Origin: an uncultured Prochlorococcus sp.
GTDB lineage: Bacteria > Cyanobacteriota > Cyanobacteriia > PCC-6307 > Cyanobiaceae
Direction: 5' to 3'
NCBI GenBank assembly: GCA_902534675.1
Contig: CACAQQ010000005.1
Coordinates: forward strand, 1-46,790
DNA length: 46,790 bases
A program made the position numbers and the translations under genes. Within the stretch, counting starts at the first letter, position 1. The number at the start of each line of letters is the position of its first letter. The notes under the pieces are model-generated. The model worked only from the letters and a program-made list of their open reading frames with translations. It was not told the DNA's origin and made no database searches. This document shows positions 18,425 to 27,712 of the stretch, in pieces.

Positions 18425-19024
18425 TTAATTTTTATTAGTAAGTAATGGTTCTGATGATTTTTCAATTAACTCTTGATCAACAGGTAATCCTGTCGAAATA
18501 TCTTTGGTCATTACATCTCTTCTAGCTAAAACAATAGCCCCAATCATTGCCATTAAAAGTAAAACTGAAGCTACTTCAAATGGAAGTAAATAATCACTAA
18601 ATAGATGCTCACCAATCCTTATAGTTGATTCTTCTCCTATAGAGTTTTGAGGATTTGAAAGGCTCCATACATTGGTTAAGTCAACTCTTATTAAGAGGCT
18701 TAGAAGAGTTAAACATATCGATGTTGATATTAGTCTTCTTGATTTAATATCATTGCTGGGCTTTAAATCTTCCTTTTTATTGACTAGCATTATTGCAAAA
18801 ATAATTAATACATTAACTGCACCCACATAAACTAAAACCTGTGCTGCAGCAACAAAACTTGCATTTAAAAGAAGATATAATCCTGCCACACTCATGAAAA
18901 CCCCCCCTAGAAGAAAGGCTGAATAAACAATACTTTCGAGCAATACAACACCTAGAGCTCCAATGAGTACTACTAAAGATAAAACTGTAAAACAAATAAA
19001 TTGTGTTGTTACTGCAATGGACAT
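18425..19024 (-). CDS. ndhG: NDH-1 subunit 6 (NdhG, NuoJ family)
   Basis: Membrane subunit of NDH-1 between NdhE and NdhA. About five membrane segments occur in 199 residues. The conserved segment AAAQVLVYVGAVNVLIIFA (near residues 58-76) is the pi-bulge helix region of NuoJ that links quinone chemistry to pumping. The C-terminal 35 residues (from ARRDV) are soluble. It sits 13 bp after ndhI and 15 bp before ndhE in the same operon. Confidence 0.95.
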   Translation of the reverse strand: MSIAVTTQFICFTVLSLVVLIGALGVVLLESIVYSAFLLGGVFMSVAGLYLLLNASFVAAAQVLVYVGAVNVLIIFAIMLVNKKEDLKPSNDIKSRRLISTSICLTLLSLLIRVDLTNVWSLSNPQNSIGEESTIRIGEHLFSDYLLPFEVASVLLLMAMIGAIVLARRDVMTKDISTGLPVDQELIEKSSEPLLTNKN

Positions 19025-19037
19025 AAATTAATGGGAA

Positions 19038-19664
19038 TTAATCAATAGGATTGGAAACATTATTTTTATTTTCGTTGGGTTCAGGCTTCATCCAATCATA
19101 GACTTCTTCAGGTAATTTACCAACTCTAGTATTTGAAGCTGGTATTTCATGAGGGTCCATGACACCTTTAGGAAGATAGGCAAGTTCTCTTAGAGGTTTA
19201 ACTGACGGGTCTGTTGTGACGTTTGTAGGTAGTCTACCAAGTGCGACATTATCAAAATTTAGATTGTGTCTGTCGAAAGTAGCTAATTCATATTCTTCGG
19301 TCATTGATAGACAATTAGTTGGGCAATATTCAACGCAATTTCCGCAAAATATACAAACTCCAAAATCTATTGAATAATTTCTAAGTTCCTTTTTTTTGGT
19401 TTCTTTATTCATTACCCAATCAACTACTGGTAGATTTATAGGACATACTCTCACGCAAACTTCACAAGCAATACATTTATCGAATTCATAATGAATCCTG
19501 CCTCTATATCTTTCAGAAGGTATTAATTTTTCATATGGGTATTGAACAGTAACAGGTCTTCTTCGAAGGTGATCAAAAGTTACTGATAGGCCATTGTATA
19601 AATATTTTCCAGCATTTAATGCTTCTTTGATATAACTATTTATTTGTTGAAGGAAATTTTTCAT
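19038..19664 (-). CDS. ndhI: NDH-1 iron-sulfur subunit NdhI
   Basis: Peripheral-arm subunit carrying two [4Fe-4S] clusters that pass electrons toward plastoquinone. Two complete cluster motifs are visible: [12 protein letters not shown] (near residues 64-75) and [12 protein letters not shown] (near 103-114). The N-terminus is an amphipathic stretch that sits on the membrane arm. The C-terminal tail beyond residue 170 is polar and typical of the cyanobacterial form. Length is 208 residues. It is 69 bp downstream of ndhA and 13 bp upstream of ndhG. Confidence 0.97.
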   Translation of the reverse strand: MKNFLQQINSYIKEALNAGKYLYNGLSVTFDHLRRRPVTVQYPYEKLIPSERYRGRIHYEFDKCIACEVCVRVCPINLPVVDWVMNKETKKKELRNYSIDFGVCIFCGNCVEYCPTNCLSMTEEYELATFDRHNLNFDNVALGRLPTNVTTDPSVKPLRELAYLPKGVMDPHEIPASNTRVGKLPEEVYDWMKPEPNENKNNVSNPID

Positions 19665-19733
19665 TTTGAAGAATTTACTTAGTTATTATTATTTTAGTGG
19701 ATTAATTCTAAATTTAAGTATTTTTACTTAAAT

Positions 19734-20852
19734 TTAACCACCAAAGAATTGCGGGAATGCAAGTTTTAATCCTGCGGTTATCAAAAGATTAGCAAGAGAA
19801 ATTGGAAGAAGAAACTTCCATCCTAAATCTAAAAGTTGATCTATTCTTACTCTAGGAGTTGTCCAACGTAATAATATTGCAATGAAAACTAAAAGATATG
19901 CTTTCAATACAGTCATTATAATTCCTATTGATGCAGTGAAGACCTGTATGAAGGGTGAATTAATAGGTAAATTAAGAAACTTTGCTATTAATTCAACTGG
20001 AATAGGAAAGCCCCATCCTCCCAAATAAAGTATTGATACCAATAATGCTGAAAGAATTAAATTAATGTAACTACCAAGGTAGAACAATGCGAATTTCATC
20101 CCAGCATATTCAGTTTGATATCCTGCAACTAATTCTTCTTCAGCTTCAGGCAAGTCAAATGGAAGTCTTTCACATTCTGCTAGAGCACAAATCCAAAAAA
20201 CTATAAAACCAACTGGTTGTCTCCAAATATTCCAACTCAGGATTCCAGCTCCATTTTGTTGATTAACAATGTCAATAGTACTAAGAGAATTAGTCATTAG
20301 TACGATAGCCAGTACAGATAAAGCTAAAGGTATTTCGTAACTTATTGATTGAGCTGCTGCTCTTAATCCCCCTAATAGTGAATATTTATTATTTGATGCA
20401 TATCCGCTCATAAGGAGTCCAATTGGCTGGATGCTACTTAAAGCAATCCATAGGAAAATTCCAATACCAACGTTACTTATTAACAAGTTTTGTCCAAAAG
20501 GAACAATTAGCCAGGAGAGAATTACCGGGACAAGAACTAATATAGGACCTGCAGTGAAAAGAATTCCATCTGCTTTAGCAGGAATTATATCCTCTTTTAC
20601 AAGTAACTTAAGACCATCTGCAATTGGTTGGAGTACGCCAAGAGCTCCTGCATATTCGGGACCTATTCTTTGTTGAGCAGCAGCAGATATTTTCCTTTCA
20701 AGCCAAACTGTTACTAAAACACCAACAACTGCAGATACTAAAACCAAAAGCATAGGCAGAGGGAGCCAAATTATATGAGCTACTTCACTAGAAAGGCCAA
20801 AACCTTTCAAAAATTCATTAAAACTATATTCGAGATCTAATCCGTATTCCAA
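19734..20852 (-). CDS. ndhA: NDH-1 subunit 1 (NdhA, NuoH family)
   Basis: Membrane subunit at the junction of the two NDH-1 arms that forms part of the quinone cavity. Typical blocks are visible: [20 protein letters not shown] (residues 45-64), the acidic loop [22 protein letters not shown] around 228-249, and [18 protein letters not shown] near the C-terminus. Length, 372 residues, matches cyanobacterial NdhA. The start codon is TTG. It heads ndhA-I-G-E and lies 75 bp downstream of gltA on the same strand. Confidence 0.96.
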   Translation of the reverse strand: MEYGLDLEYSFNEFLKGFGLSSEVAHIIWLPLPMLLVLVSAVVGVLVTVWLERKISAAAQQRIGPEYAGALGVLQPIADGLKLLVKEDIIPAKADGILFTAGPILVLVPVILSWLIVPFGQNLLISNVGIGIFLWIALSSIQPIGLLMSGYASNNKYSLLGGLRAAAQSISYEIPLALSVLAIVLMTNSLSTIDIVNQQNGAGILSWNIWRQPVGFIVFWICALAECERLPFDLPEAEEELVAGYQTEYAGMKFALFYLGSYINLILSALLVSILYLGGWGFPIPVELIAKFLNLPINSPFIQVFTASIGIIMTVLKAYLLVFIAILLRWTTPRVRIDQLLDLGWKFLLPISLANLLITAGLKLAFPQFFGG

Positions 20853-20927
20853 AATTTTTATGTTATTTACTTAATACATTAACTCTTCGCAAACAATATG
20901 TGTGTTTTTTATGAAAAGCTGCAAATA

Positions 20928-22073
20928 TTATTCTCTATTTTCAAGGCTGATCCAATCTCTTGGTGCTGAACCAGTATATATTTGCGATGGTCTAAAAATT
21001 CTATTTGCTCCAAGTTGCTCTCTCCAATGAGCTAACCAACCAGCAACTCTAGATATGGCAAAAATTGGAGTAAATAAATCACGAGGAATACCAAGTTTTC
21101 TATAAACAAGACCAGAATAAAAGTCCACGTTAGGGAATATACCCTTTGGTCCAAGCCTCGGTATTGCCTCTGCCTCTAGTGATTTCGCAACTTCATACAT
21201 TTCATCTGCTCCGAATCTAATAAAAAGCTCTTCTGCCAGTTTTTGAAGAATTATTGCTCTGGGATCTTTGACTTTATATTCTCTATGACCAAAGCCCATT
21301 ATCTTACTTTTATTTTTTATCGCGTGATCCAAAAAGGAAGCAGCATTTTCAGGAGTTTTGATCTCTTCTAACATTGCAATCACATCCTCATTTGCTCCTC
21401 CATGCAGTGGGCCAGCTAGTGTTCCTACTGCAGAGGCGATTACAGCGTATGGGTCTGTAAGAGTACTTGCAGTCACTCTTGCGCTAAATGTACTTGCGTT
21501 TAAACTATGTTCGGCGTGTAGAATTAAACACCTATCAAAAACTTTCGCAGCTATAGGATCTTGTTCTTTTTCAGTCAGCATGTAAAGAAAATTTGACGAG
21601 TAAGTTAAATCATCTCTAGGTTGAATAGGATCTTGTCCTTTTCTAATAAGTTGAAAGGCAGCAATCATAGTAGGTATTTTGGCTATTAGTCTTATCACTG
21701 CGTTGTAAATGTAATTAGGATCATCTATTGCTCTACGTGAATAGAAGAGTCCCAAAGAAGCTGCACTAGATTGAAGAGCATCCATAGGATGACCTGTTGC
21801 AGGGAAACATTTCATCATATCTCTGACTCTAAAACTTAACCTTCGATGCATCTGAACTTCTTGTTCAAAATCTCTTAGTTGAACAGCTGTGGGCAATTCA
21901 CCCCAAATTAATAGATAAGTTGTTTCTAAAAAACTGCTTTTTTTCGATAGTTCCTCAATGGAATAGCCTCTGTATAATAATTTACCTTTGTTACCGTCAA
22001 TATCACATATAGATGAATTAGTAACTGGGACACCCTCTAATCCTGGTTTTAAAATTAGTTTGTTGCTATCCAA
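20928..22073 (-). CDS. gltA: Citrate synthase
   Basis: Condenses acetyl-CoA and oxaloacetate into citrate, feeding 2-oxoglutarate and thus nitrogen assimilation in cyanobacteria. Conserved blocks are visible: ILHAEHSLNASTF (substrate His), GPLHGGANE, and GFGHREYKVKDPRA (catalytic His and Arg). The DFYSGLVYRKLGIP and SRVAGWLAHWREQ segments hold the late catalytic Asp and Arg. Length, 381 residues, fits the short type of citrate synthase. Translation starts at TTG. The 123 bp upstream are free of genes and should hold its promoter; no recognised site was seen there. Confidence 0.96.
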   Translation of the reverse strand: MDSNKLILKPGLEGVPVTNSSICDIDGNKGKLLYRGYSIEELSKKSSFLETTYLLIWGELPTAVQLRDFEQEVQMHRRLSFRVRDMMKCFPATGHPMDALQSSAASLGLFYSRRAIDDPNYIYNAVIRLIAKIPTMIAAFQLIRKGQDPIQPRDDLTYSSNFLYMLTEKEQDPIAAKVFDRCLILHAEHSLNASTFSARVTASTLTDPYAVIASAVGTLAGPLHGGANEDVIAMLEEIKTPENAASFLDHAIKNKSKIMGFGHREYKVKDPRAIILQKLAEELFIRFGADEMYEVAKSLEAEAIPRLGPKGIFPNVDFYSGLVYRKLGIPRDLFTPIFAISRVAGWLAHWREQLGANRIFRPSQIYTGSAPRDWISLENRE

Positions 22074-22196
22074 TTTCTTAATTCAATATCAAATACTTAT
22101 AGATTAAAGATAGTCAAATAATTTTTAATTAACCACAAGGTATTAACTTCGCCAAAATTTAAATTGATTCTTTTTGAAGTTTTTTTAATAACTCTA

Positions 22197-23657
22197 TTAA
22201 AGTATTTTTAAATTTGTTTCTGTATAGAGGATTGGGTTTTTTTCAGGAATAGATTGTTTTATGATTTCTAGAGATTCTTCATTAGATATTTTTAAAATAT
22301 TTATAATAAGAAAATTAAGATTTTCAAAATCAGAAAAATATTCAATTTTATTTGGAATTACATCTTTGATATCAACTTTTGCATAAACAAAAGCAGATTT
22401 ATCTTTATTACCCTTTAGGTTAAAAAATTTTTTTGAAATTGTTTCTAGTTTTTCCTCATTAATTAAATGATTACTTATTATTTGTAGACCTCCGGACTCT
22501 ATTGAATAGATATTTTCATAAGTTAATTTTTTTATTACATCGTCTTTTGTTTCAAGAATATCTCTGGAATATATCGAATAAATATCTTCATTTTGTTTCA
22601 AAGTATATTTGTTGAAATCTTTTAGTTTTTGCCAGGCATTTAAATCAAATTTATTTTCAGTATTTTTTTCAAATGTAATAAGCCAATCTTTTTTTGAATT
22701 GAGGATTAAAACATTTTGATTTGCACTTTGATTAAATTCTTCAAGAAAACTTTTTTCAAAATCATTTACTAGAGGTTTTAGATATTTGGTTGAGTTTTTT
22801 ATATCAATAAAAATAGAAACTTCAGTATCCTTGTTATTCGGATTCTTTTCATTTATTAGCTTATCGTAAGAAAGAATATTAAGATTTTTTTTCTTATTTA
22901 GTAAATATGATTTTAAAATTAAATGTTTACTTTTAAAGTCAAATGTCGTAGCTATAATATCCTCATTTTTCTCAGTAAAAATTTCACTATTAAAAAATAT
23001 ACTTTTCCCAAATTTTTTTGTAAATAATATATTTTTTTGGTTTTTTAGTCCAAAAAGTTCTCCCTCATATTGAAATCTTTTTTCTTTAAAATTATCACTA
23101 GAGTTAATACTATTTTTGATTAATTTCTTATCTGAAGAAGCAATTATATAATTATCTTCTGTTCGGTATATATAGTTAAGGAAATTTATTTTGTTTTCTC
23201 TATTAATTGGAATTATCTCATCAATCTGATCTATTTTATTAGGCAAATTTAATAAATCATCGATTGTTTTTTCTGGCTTAATTTTAAAAACAATCAAAAT
23301 ATCATCTTTAAGCTTTTTATTATTTTCAAAAGTTGAGATTATAAGTTCATTATTATAGATATCTTCTAATTTATTGTTGCCTAGATCTATTCCTAAGTAA
23401 TCTAATATAGAGTCTTTTATTAAAACAAAGTTATCTTTATTTGTTGAATTTTTATCCTTTTCATTATTATTAACAATATTAAAACTATCTAAATTTGAAA
23501 TAAATAATAATTTATTGTTTTCAGGAATATATTTTATGATACTCAGTTGCTCAATATTTGTACTTCGTTCCTTATTTTTATTAGGAGATACTTTTTTAAA
23601 ACCAAAAAAAAGTAATAAAGATAATAATAATATTATTGCTACTACTCTAAATTTCAT
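22197..23657 (-). CDS. Large membrane-anchored protein of unknown function (possibly DUF3352)
   Basis: I do not recognise a function. The first 22 residues after the ATG are hydrophobic with a basic start (MKFRVV then ILLLSLLLFF), a signal anchor or signal peptide. The remaining 460 residues are very rich in Lys, Asn, Ile and Phe. The start of the soluble part (IIKYIPENNKLLFISNLDSF) and a late segment (AFVYAKVDIKDVIP) resemble cyanobacterial DUF3352 proteins, so that family is a tentative call. A TTG two codons upstream (23663) is an alternative start; I chose the ATG, which gives a normal signal sequence. No catalytic motif is visible. Confidence 0.7.
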   Translation of the reverse strand: MKFRVVAIILLLSLLLFFGFKKVSPNKNKERSTNIEQLSIIKYIPENNKLLFISNLDSFNIVNNNEKDKNSTNKDNFVLIKDSILDYLGIDLGNNKLEDIYNNELIISTFENNKKLKDDILIVFKIKPEKTIDDLLNLPNKIDQIDEIIPINRENKINFLNYIYRTEDNYIIASSDKKLIKNSINSSDNFKEKRFQYEGELFGLKNQKNILFTKKFGKSIFFNSEIFTEKNEDIIATTFDFKSKHLILKSYLLNKKKNLNILSYDKLINEKNPNNKDTEVSIFIDIKNSTKYLKPLVNDFEKSFLEEFNQSANQNVLILNSKKDWLITFEKNTENKFDLNAWQKLKDFNKYTLKQNEDIYSIYSRDILETKDDVIKKLTYENIYSIESGGLQIISNHLINEEKLETISKKFFNLKGNKDKSAFVYAKVDIKDVIPNKIEYFSDFENLNFLIINILKISNEESLEIIKQSIPEKNPILYTETNLKIL

Positions 23658-23746
23658 TATCAATGTTTATTTTTATTTTTAACAATAAACTTACTACTGC
23701 AACTTAATTTATTAAATTGTAAATAACATATAATTTAATCTATAAA

Positions 23747-24097
23747 TTGGGAAGTTATCCAAAATCTATAAATGCTCCTAGTCTCAATGATTGGTTTAAT
23801 TCTGAGAAAGAAGATCCAGTCTTGATTGATGTAAGAGAGCAATCAGAGCTTGAACTGGCTCGTTTCTCAAAAAAATTTTTACACATACCAATCAGTAAAG
23901 TCACCTTTGAATATGTTGAAGAAATATTTGCTGGTTTATTAGATAGAGAAATTGTAGTTACCTGTCATGCAGGAATAAGAAGTTATAACTTTTCTCAATG
24001 GTGCTTGGATAATAATATTGTGAGCAAAATATGGAATTTGGAGGAGGGTATAGATGGATGGAGTAGATATATTGACCCATCAATACCAAGGTATTGA
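23747..24097 (+). CDS. Single-domain rhodanese-like protein
   Basis: Rhodaneses transfer or carry sulfane sulfur as a persulfide on one Cys. The active loop is CHAGIRS with Cys73, preceded by VLIDVREQSELE (25-36) and followed by WNLEEGIDGWSRYIDPSIPRY, the usual C-terminal signature. At 116 residues it is one domain of GlpE size. The start is TTG, with the N-terminal NAPSLNDWF matching similar cyanobacterial proteins. Its stop codon directly abuts the trpB stop on the other strand. Substrate is unknown; it is not next to the cysteine desulfurase. Confidence 0.9.
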   Translation: MGSYPKSINAPSLNDWFNSEKEDPVLIDVREQSELELARFSKKFLHIPISKVTFEYVEEIFAGLLDREIVVTCHAGIRSYNFSQWCLDNNIVSKIWNLEEGIDGWSRYIDPSIPRY

Positions 24098-25342
24098 TTA
24101 AATATCTAATGAAGATGCAACAGTATTAACATCTTTGTCGCCTCTACCAGAGCAATTGATAACTATATGAGTATCTTTTTCAAGAGTGGGGCATAATTTA
24201 TCCAACCAAGCAAAGGCATGGGAAGTTTCAAGTGCAGGTATAATTCCTTCTAGCTGACTAACAAGTTTCAAAGCGTCTAAAGCTTCTTGATCTGTGACTG
24301 ATCCATATTCTGCTCTACCTATATCTTTTAAATGGCTATGTTCAGGTCCTACTCCAGGGTAATCTAAACCTGCACTTATTGAGTGAGCTTCTTGAACTTG
24401 ACCATTATCATCTTGCAAGAGAAGACTCATTGATCCATGCAAAATTCCAACTGACCCTTTAGTGATAGTGGCAGCATGTTTGTCAGTATCAACTCCGCTT
24501 CCTGCGGCTTCAACTCCAATAAGACGCACAGAAGTTTCTTTAACAAAAGGATGGAAAAGCCCCATTGCATTTGATCCCCCACCTACACAAGCAAGCAAAA
24601 TATCAGGAAAAGATCCAAATGATTCCAAACATTGTTTTTTAGTTTCTTCACCTATAACTGCATGAAAATCTCGCACAATCTTTGGGAAAGGGTGTGGACC
24701 TGCAACAGATCCTAAAATGTAGTGTGTGGTTTCGACATTAGAAACCCAATCTCTAATGGCTTCACTAGTGGCATCCTTAAGTGTTGCAGTTCCAGAATTT
24801 ACAACTTTAACTTCAGCTCCTAGAAGTTTCATTCTAAAAACATTAAGTGATTGCCTTTTTATGTCTTCAGCACCCATGTAGATGATACATTTCAAGCCAA
24901 ATCTCGCACAAACAGTAGCAGTAGCAACTCCATGCTGACCTGCTCCAGTTTCTGCAATTATTCTTTTTTTGCCCATTCTTATTGCCAGTAAAGCTTGTCC
25001 AAGAGCATTATTAATTTTGTGAGCCCCAGTATGATTCAAATCTTCTCTTTTAAGCCATATTCTAGGAGTTGCTTGTTTAGTTTTGTAATGTTCAGTAAGT
25101 CTTTTGGCTTCATAAAGTGGTGTTTCTCTTCCTACATAAGTCTTGAGTAGATGATTTAATTCTTCTACAAAAAGTTTATCTTTCCATGCATTAGATGCAG
25201 CTGTTTCAAGCTCATAAAGAGCAGGCATTAGCGTTTCAGGAACATATTGACCACCATATTTTCCAAATCTTCCCTCTTTGGAGGGTTGATTTAAATCGTC
25301 ATTTTTATAGTTTTGATCTTTGCGAGAAAATGTACTTACCAC
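24098..25342 (-). CDS. trpB: Tryptophan synthase beta subunit
   Basis: PLP enzyme joining indole and serine to give tryptophan. The PLP lysine lies in [18 protein letters not shown] (near residue 108), the phosphate-binding loop in GGGSNAMG, and the indole-channel region in [11 protein letters not shown]-type context. [18 protein letters not shown] at the N-terminus is the family opening. Length, 414 residues, is standard. The start is GTG. No trpA is adjacent, as is common in cyanobacteria where trp genes are scattered. It is divergent from the SUI1-like gene with a short shared upstream region. Confidence 0.97.
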   Translation of the reverse strand: MVSTFSRKDQNYKNDDLNQPSKEGRFGKYGGQYVPETLMPALYELETAASNAWKDKLFVEELNHLLKTYVGRETPLYEAKRLTEHYKTKQATPRIWLKREDLNHTGAHKINNALGQALLAIRMGKKRIIAETGAGQHGVATATVCARFGLKCIIYMGAEDIKRQSLNVFRMKLLGAEVKVVNSGTATLKDATSEAIRDWVSNVETTHYILGSVAGPHPFPKIVRDFHAVIGEETKKQCLESFGSFPDILLACVGGGSNAMGLFHPFVKETSVRLIGVEAAGSGVDTDKHAATITKGSVGILHGSMSLLLQDDNGQVQEAHSISAGLDYPGVGPEHSHLKDIGRAEYGSVTDQEALDALKLVSQLEGIIPALETSHAFAWLDKLCPTLEKDTHIVINCSGRGDKDVNTVASSLDI

Positions 25343-25346
25343 TTTT

Positions 25347-25376
25347 TCTATAGAATAAGTATTAGTTAACTATAGA
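25347..25376. repeat. Two CTATAGA repeats between trpB and the SUI1-like gene
   Basis: The 48-bp region between the two divergent starts holds CTATAGA twice, at 25348-25354 and 25370-25376, 22 bp apart, about two helical turns. The core CTATAG is itself a palindrome. The copies are too near the start codons to be ordinary -10 boxes for typical leaders, so a regulator site is conceivable. AT-rich sequence makes chance a real possibility. Confidence 0.25.
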
Positions 25377-25390
25377 TTATTTTGAAAATA

Positions 25391-25702
25391 ATGGGAAAAA
25401 AGAATTGGATCGAATTTGATAATCAAGAAAAAAAATCTGAAGAAGCAGCTAAGCTAGATACTTTTAATAAAAGATCAAAAATAAATATTTCAAAACAAAA
25501 AAAAGGTAAAAAGGGAAAGACCGTAACTTTAATTAGAGGTTTAGGCACTGAGGATGAAATCTTATTAAAAGAATTACTAAAAAAAATTAAAGTTTTTTGT
25601 GGGACTGGAGGAGTATTGATTGATAGAAATATCCAGTTACAGGGTGATATGGTGTCAAAATCGGTTGAGTTTCTTCGTAAAGAGGGATTTCATAATTTAT
25701 GA
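25391..25702 (+). CDS. SUI1/eIF1-like translation factor (YciH family)
   Basis: Bacterial relatives of eukaryotic eIF1 bind the small ribosomal subunit and may influence start-codon or mRNA choice. The SUI1 domain covers about residues 41-103: TVTLIRGLGTEDEILLKELL, then KKIKVFCGTGG with the typical VKxxCGTGG turn, and IQLQGD near the end. The N-terminal 40 residues are lysine-rich. A TTG at 25382 would add three residues (MKI); the ATG at 25391 gives MGKKNWIEF and is preferred. cysC follows 42 bp later. Confidence 0.92.
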   Translation: MGKKNWIEFDNQEKKSEEAAKLDTFNKRSKINISKQKKGKKGKTVTLIRGLGTEDEILLKELLKKIKVFCGTGGVLIDRNIQLQGDMVSKSVEFLRKEGFHNL

Positions 25703-25744
25703 AGCAAGGGTTAGGATAGGTTTTTAATTTTGATGATGTAAAAA

Positions 25745-26368
25745 ATGAAAGAACAAGATCAAACAAAGTCAACCAATATAAAGTGGCACAACTTAACTAT
25801 TGACAGAGAAAAGTTAGAGAAAATGAGAGGTCATAAAGGTATGGTTATCTGGTTTACAGGTTTATCTGGTTCTGGTAAAAGTACTTTGGCCAACGCTTTA
25901 AATGAAGTTTTACACTTAGATGGTTTTTCGACTTATGTGTTGGATGGAGATAATATCAGACACGGTTTATGTAAAGATCTTGGTTTTTCGGATGAAGATA
26001 GAGAAGAAAATATAAGAAGAATTGGCGAAGTTGCGAATTTATTTATGAATGCTGGGATAATAACCATTACTGCGTTCGTTTCGCCATTTATTAGTGATAG
26101 AGATAAGGTGAGAAAAATTATTGGATCTAAGGATTTTATTGAAGTTTATTGTTCTGCTGATATCAAAGTTTGCGAAAATAGGGATACTAAAGGTCTTTAT
26201 AAGAAAGCTCGTTTGGGTGAAATTAAGGAATTTACAGGGATTTCTAGTCCATATGAAGCTCCTCATAATCCAGAAATTGTTGTTGATACAGGTTCGTTAG
26301 ACTTAAATGATTCCGTTGAAAAAGTTATTGGTTACCTAAAAAAAGAAAACTTTCTTAGCAAGTCCTAA
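25745..26368 (+). CDS. cysC: Adenylylsulfate kinase
   Basis: Makes PAPS from APS and ATP for sulfate assimilation or sulfation. The P-loop GLSGSGKST is at residues 39-47, DGDNIRHGL binds APS, and TAFVSPFISDRD carries the reactive Ser region. GLYKKARLGEIKEFTGISSPYE is the late APS-binding segment. At 207 residues it is a stand-alone kinase, not fused to ATP sulfurylase. It ends 15 bp from the convergent purE stop. Confidence 0.96.
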   Translation: MKEQDQTKSTNIKWHNLTIDREKLEKMRGHKGMVIWFTGLSGSGKSTLANALNEVLHLDGFSTYVLDGDNIRHGLCKDLGFSDEDREENIRRIGEVANLFMNAGIITITAFVSPFISDRDKVRKIIGSKDFIEVYCSADIKVCENRDTKGLYKKARLGEIKEFTGISSPYEAPHNPEIVVDTGSLDLNDSVEKVIGYLKKENFLSKS

Positions 26369-26383
26369 TAGAAAAATATTAGT

Positions 26384-26920
26384 TCATTTATTTTGAAGAT
26401 AATTATCAGGTCCAATAGTTGATAACTTACTATTTTTAGTTCTTACCTGTGTATGAAGATTTTCTCTGAATTCTTTTAAATTTTTCTTTATGGATTCATC
26501 AAATAAACTGATTATCTCTATTGCTAATAATCCAGCATTCTGAGCTCCATTAATTGCAACTGTTGCAACTGGAATCCCAGCAGGCATTTGAACGATTGAT
26601 AAAAGAGAGTCAATCCCCTTAAGTGTTTTACTCTCTACTGGTACTCCAATTACAGGAATGCAAGTTATCGATGCCAGCATTCCAGGAAGATGAGCAGCTC
26701 CACCAGCACCGGCAATTATTACTTTTATGTTTTCTGATTCTGCATTTTTTGCATATTCCATCATTTCAATAGGTGTTCGATGGGCAGAAAGTATACAAAC
26801 TTCAGTTTTTATTCCAAATTCTTTTAAGACATCAATGGCTGGTTTCAATGTTTTTAGATCTGAATCACTACCCATTACGACAGCAATTTTATAAATATCT
26901 TTAGAATTAAATTCTGACAA
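26384..26920 (-). CDS. purE: N5-carboxyaminoimidazole ribonucleotide mutase
   Basis: Class I PurE, which converts N5-CAIR to CAIR in purine synthesis. Signature blocks are present: [15 protein letters not shown] (14-28), SAHRTP (45-50) with the catalytic His, and [15 protein letters not shown] (71-85). The start is TTG, 15 codons before the conserved MGSDSD, as expected for the family length of about 170 residues. It is divergent from chlM across a 89-bp region with a GC palindrome. Confidence 0.96.
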   Translation of the reverse strand: MSEFNSKDIYKIAVVMGSDSDLKTLKPAIDVLKEFGIKTEVCILSAHRTPIEMMEYAKNAESENIKVIIAGAGGAAHLPGMLASITCIPVIGVPVESKTLKGIDSLLSIVQMPAGIPVATVAINGAQNAGLLAIEIISLFDESIKKNLKEFRENLHTQVRTKNSKLSTIGPDNYLQNK

Positions 26921-26941
26921 AATAACAAATCAATTCTTTCC

Positions 26942-26970
26942 TATAATGGCGTGCAATTAATATGGCGCCA
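26942..26970. promoter_or_regulatory. purE/chlM intergenic region: possible -10 box and GC palindrome
   Basis: A consensus TATAAT lies at 26942-26947 on the plus strand, giving a leader of roughly 55 bases to chlM; no clear -35 box was seen. Directly downstream, ATGGCG occurs twice (26946-26951 and 26962-26967, 16 bp apart), and the second copy is part of the perfect palindrome TGGCGCCA (26963-26970). This is unusually GC-rich for its surroundings and would sit near the transcription start, where a repressor could act. Function is inference. Confidence 0.4.
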
Positions 26971-27009
26971 GTTAGTTAGTATAAAAAGAATAAATTTTCA
27001 TAGAATATT

Positions 27010-27708
27010 ATGACGTCAAATAAGATTATCGAAAAAAGTGAAGTTAGGGAGTATTTTAATGGTACTGGCTTTCAAAGATGGAATAAAATTTATAGCAAAT
27101 CTGATGAAATAAATACAGTTCAGAAAAATATTAGGAAAGGACATCAAAAAACTGTAGATGATGTAGTCTCATACATCAAAAATTATCCTGAACTAACAAA
27201 AAAAAGTTATTGTGATGCAGGGTGTGGTGTTGGAAGTCTTTCCATACCTCTACTAAGACTTGGTATAAAAGAACTACAAGTTAGCGATATTTCTTCTGAA
27301 ATGATTAAAGAAACAAAGAAACGCATTAATGAATTGGGTTTGAATCAAGGCAAAATCAAATATGAAGTCTGTGATCTGGAAAAATTAAAAGGACTATTTG
27401 ATGTTGTAGTTTGTTTGGACGTATTTATTCATTATCCTCAACCGGTCGCAGAAGAAATGGTCCAACATCTATGCGATTTAAGCAAAGAAAAACTAATCGT
27501 TAGCTTTGCTCCTTATACTCCAGTTCTTGCTGTTTTAAAAAATATTGGGAAATTATTTCCTGGGCCAAGTAAAACTACAAGAGCATATACATTGAAAGAA
27601 AAAGGTATTATTAATGCTGCTAAAGAAAGAGGATTTAAAGTCGTTAAAAAGAAATTAAATCAAGCTCCTTTTTATTTTTCAAAACTAATTGAATTCGAAA
27701 AAATTTAA
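27010..27708 (+). CDS. chlM: Mg-protoporphyrin IX O-methyltransferase
   Basis: Uses S-adenosylmethionine to methylate the C13 propionate of Mg-protoporphyrin IX, an early chlorophyll-branch step. The SAM motif I is CDAGCGVGSLSIPLL (near residues 64-78). The N-terminal REYFNGTGFQRWNKIYS block is specific to ChlM/BchM. The acidic VVCLDVFIHYPQP follows as motif post-I/II. Length, 232 residues, is standard. It ends 4 bp from the convergent response regulator. A TATAAT box upstream is a likely promoter. Confidence 0.96.
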   Translation: MTSNKIIEKSEVREYFNGTGFQRWNKIYSKSDEINTVQKNIRKGHQKTVDDVVSYIKNYPELTKKSYCDAGCGVGSLSIPLLRLGIKELQVSDISSEMIKETKKRINELGLNQGKIKYEVCDLEKLKGLFDVVVCLDVFIHYPQPVAEEMVQHLCDLSKEKLIVSFAPYTPVLAVLKNIGKLFPGPSKTTRAYTLKEKGIINAAKERGFKVVKKKLNQAPFYFSKLIEFEKI

Positions 27709-27712
27709 TAAT

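Noticed and set aside
22074-22196. Possible small RNA or short ORF upstream of gltA
   Set aside because: No stable hairpin, no usable ORF and no known motif; treated as the gltA promoter region.
26921-27009. tRNA-sized gap between purE and chlM
   Set aside because: No acceptor stem, T-loop GTTCNA or anticodon stem is visible; looks like a promoter region.
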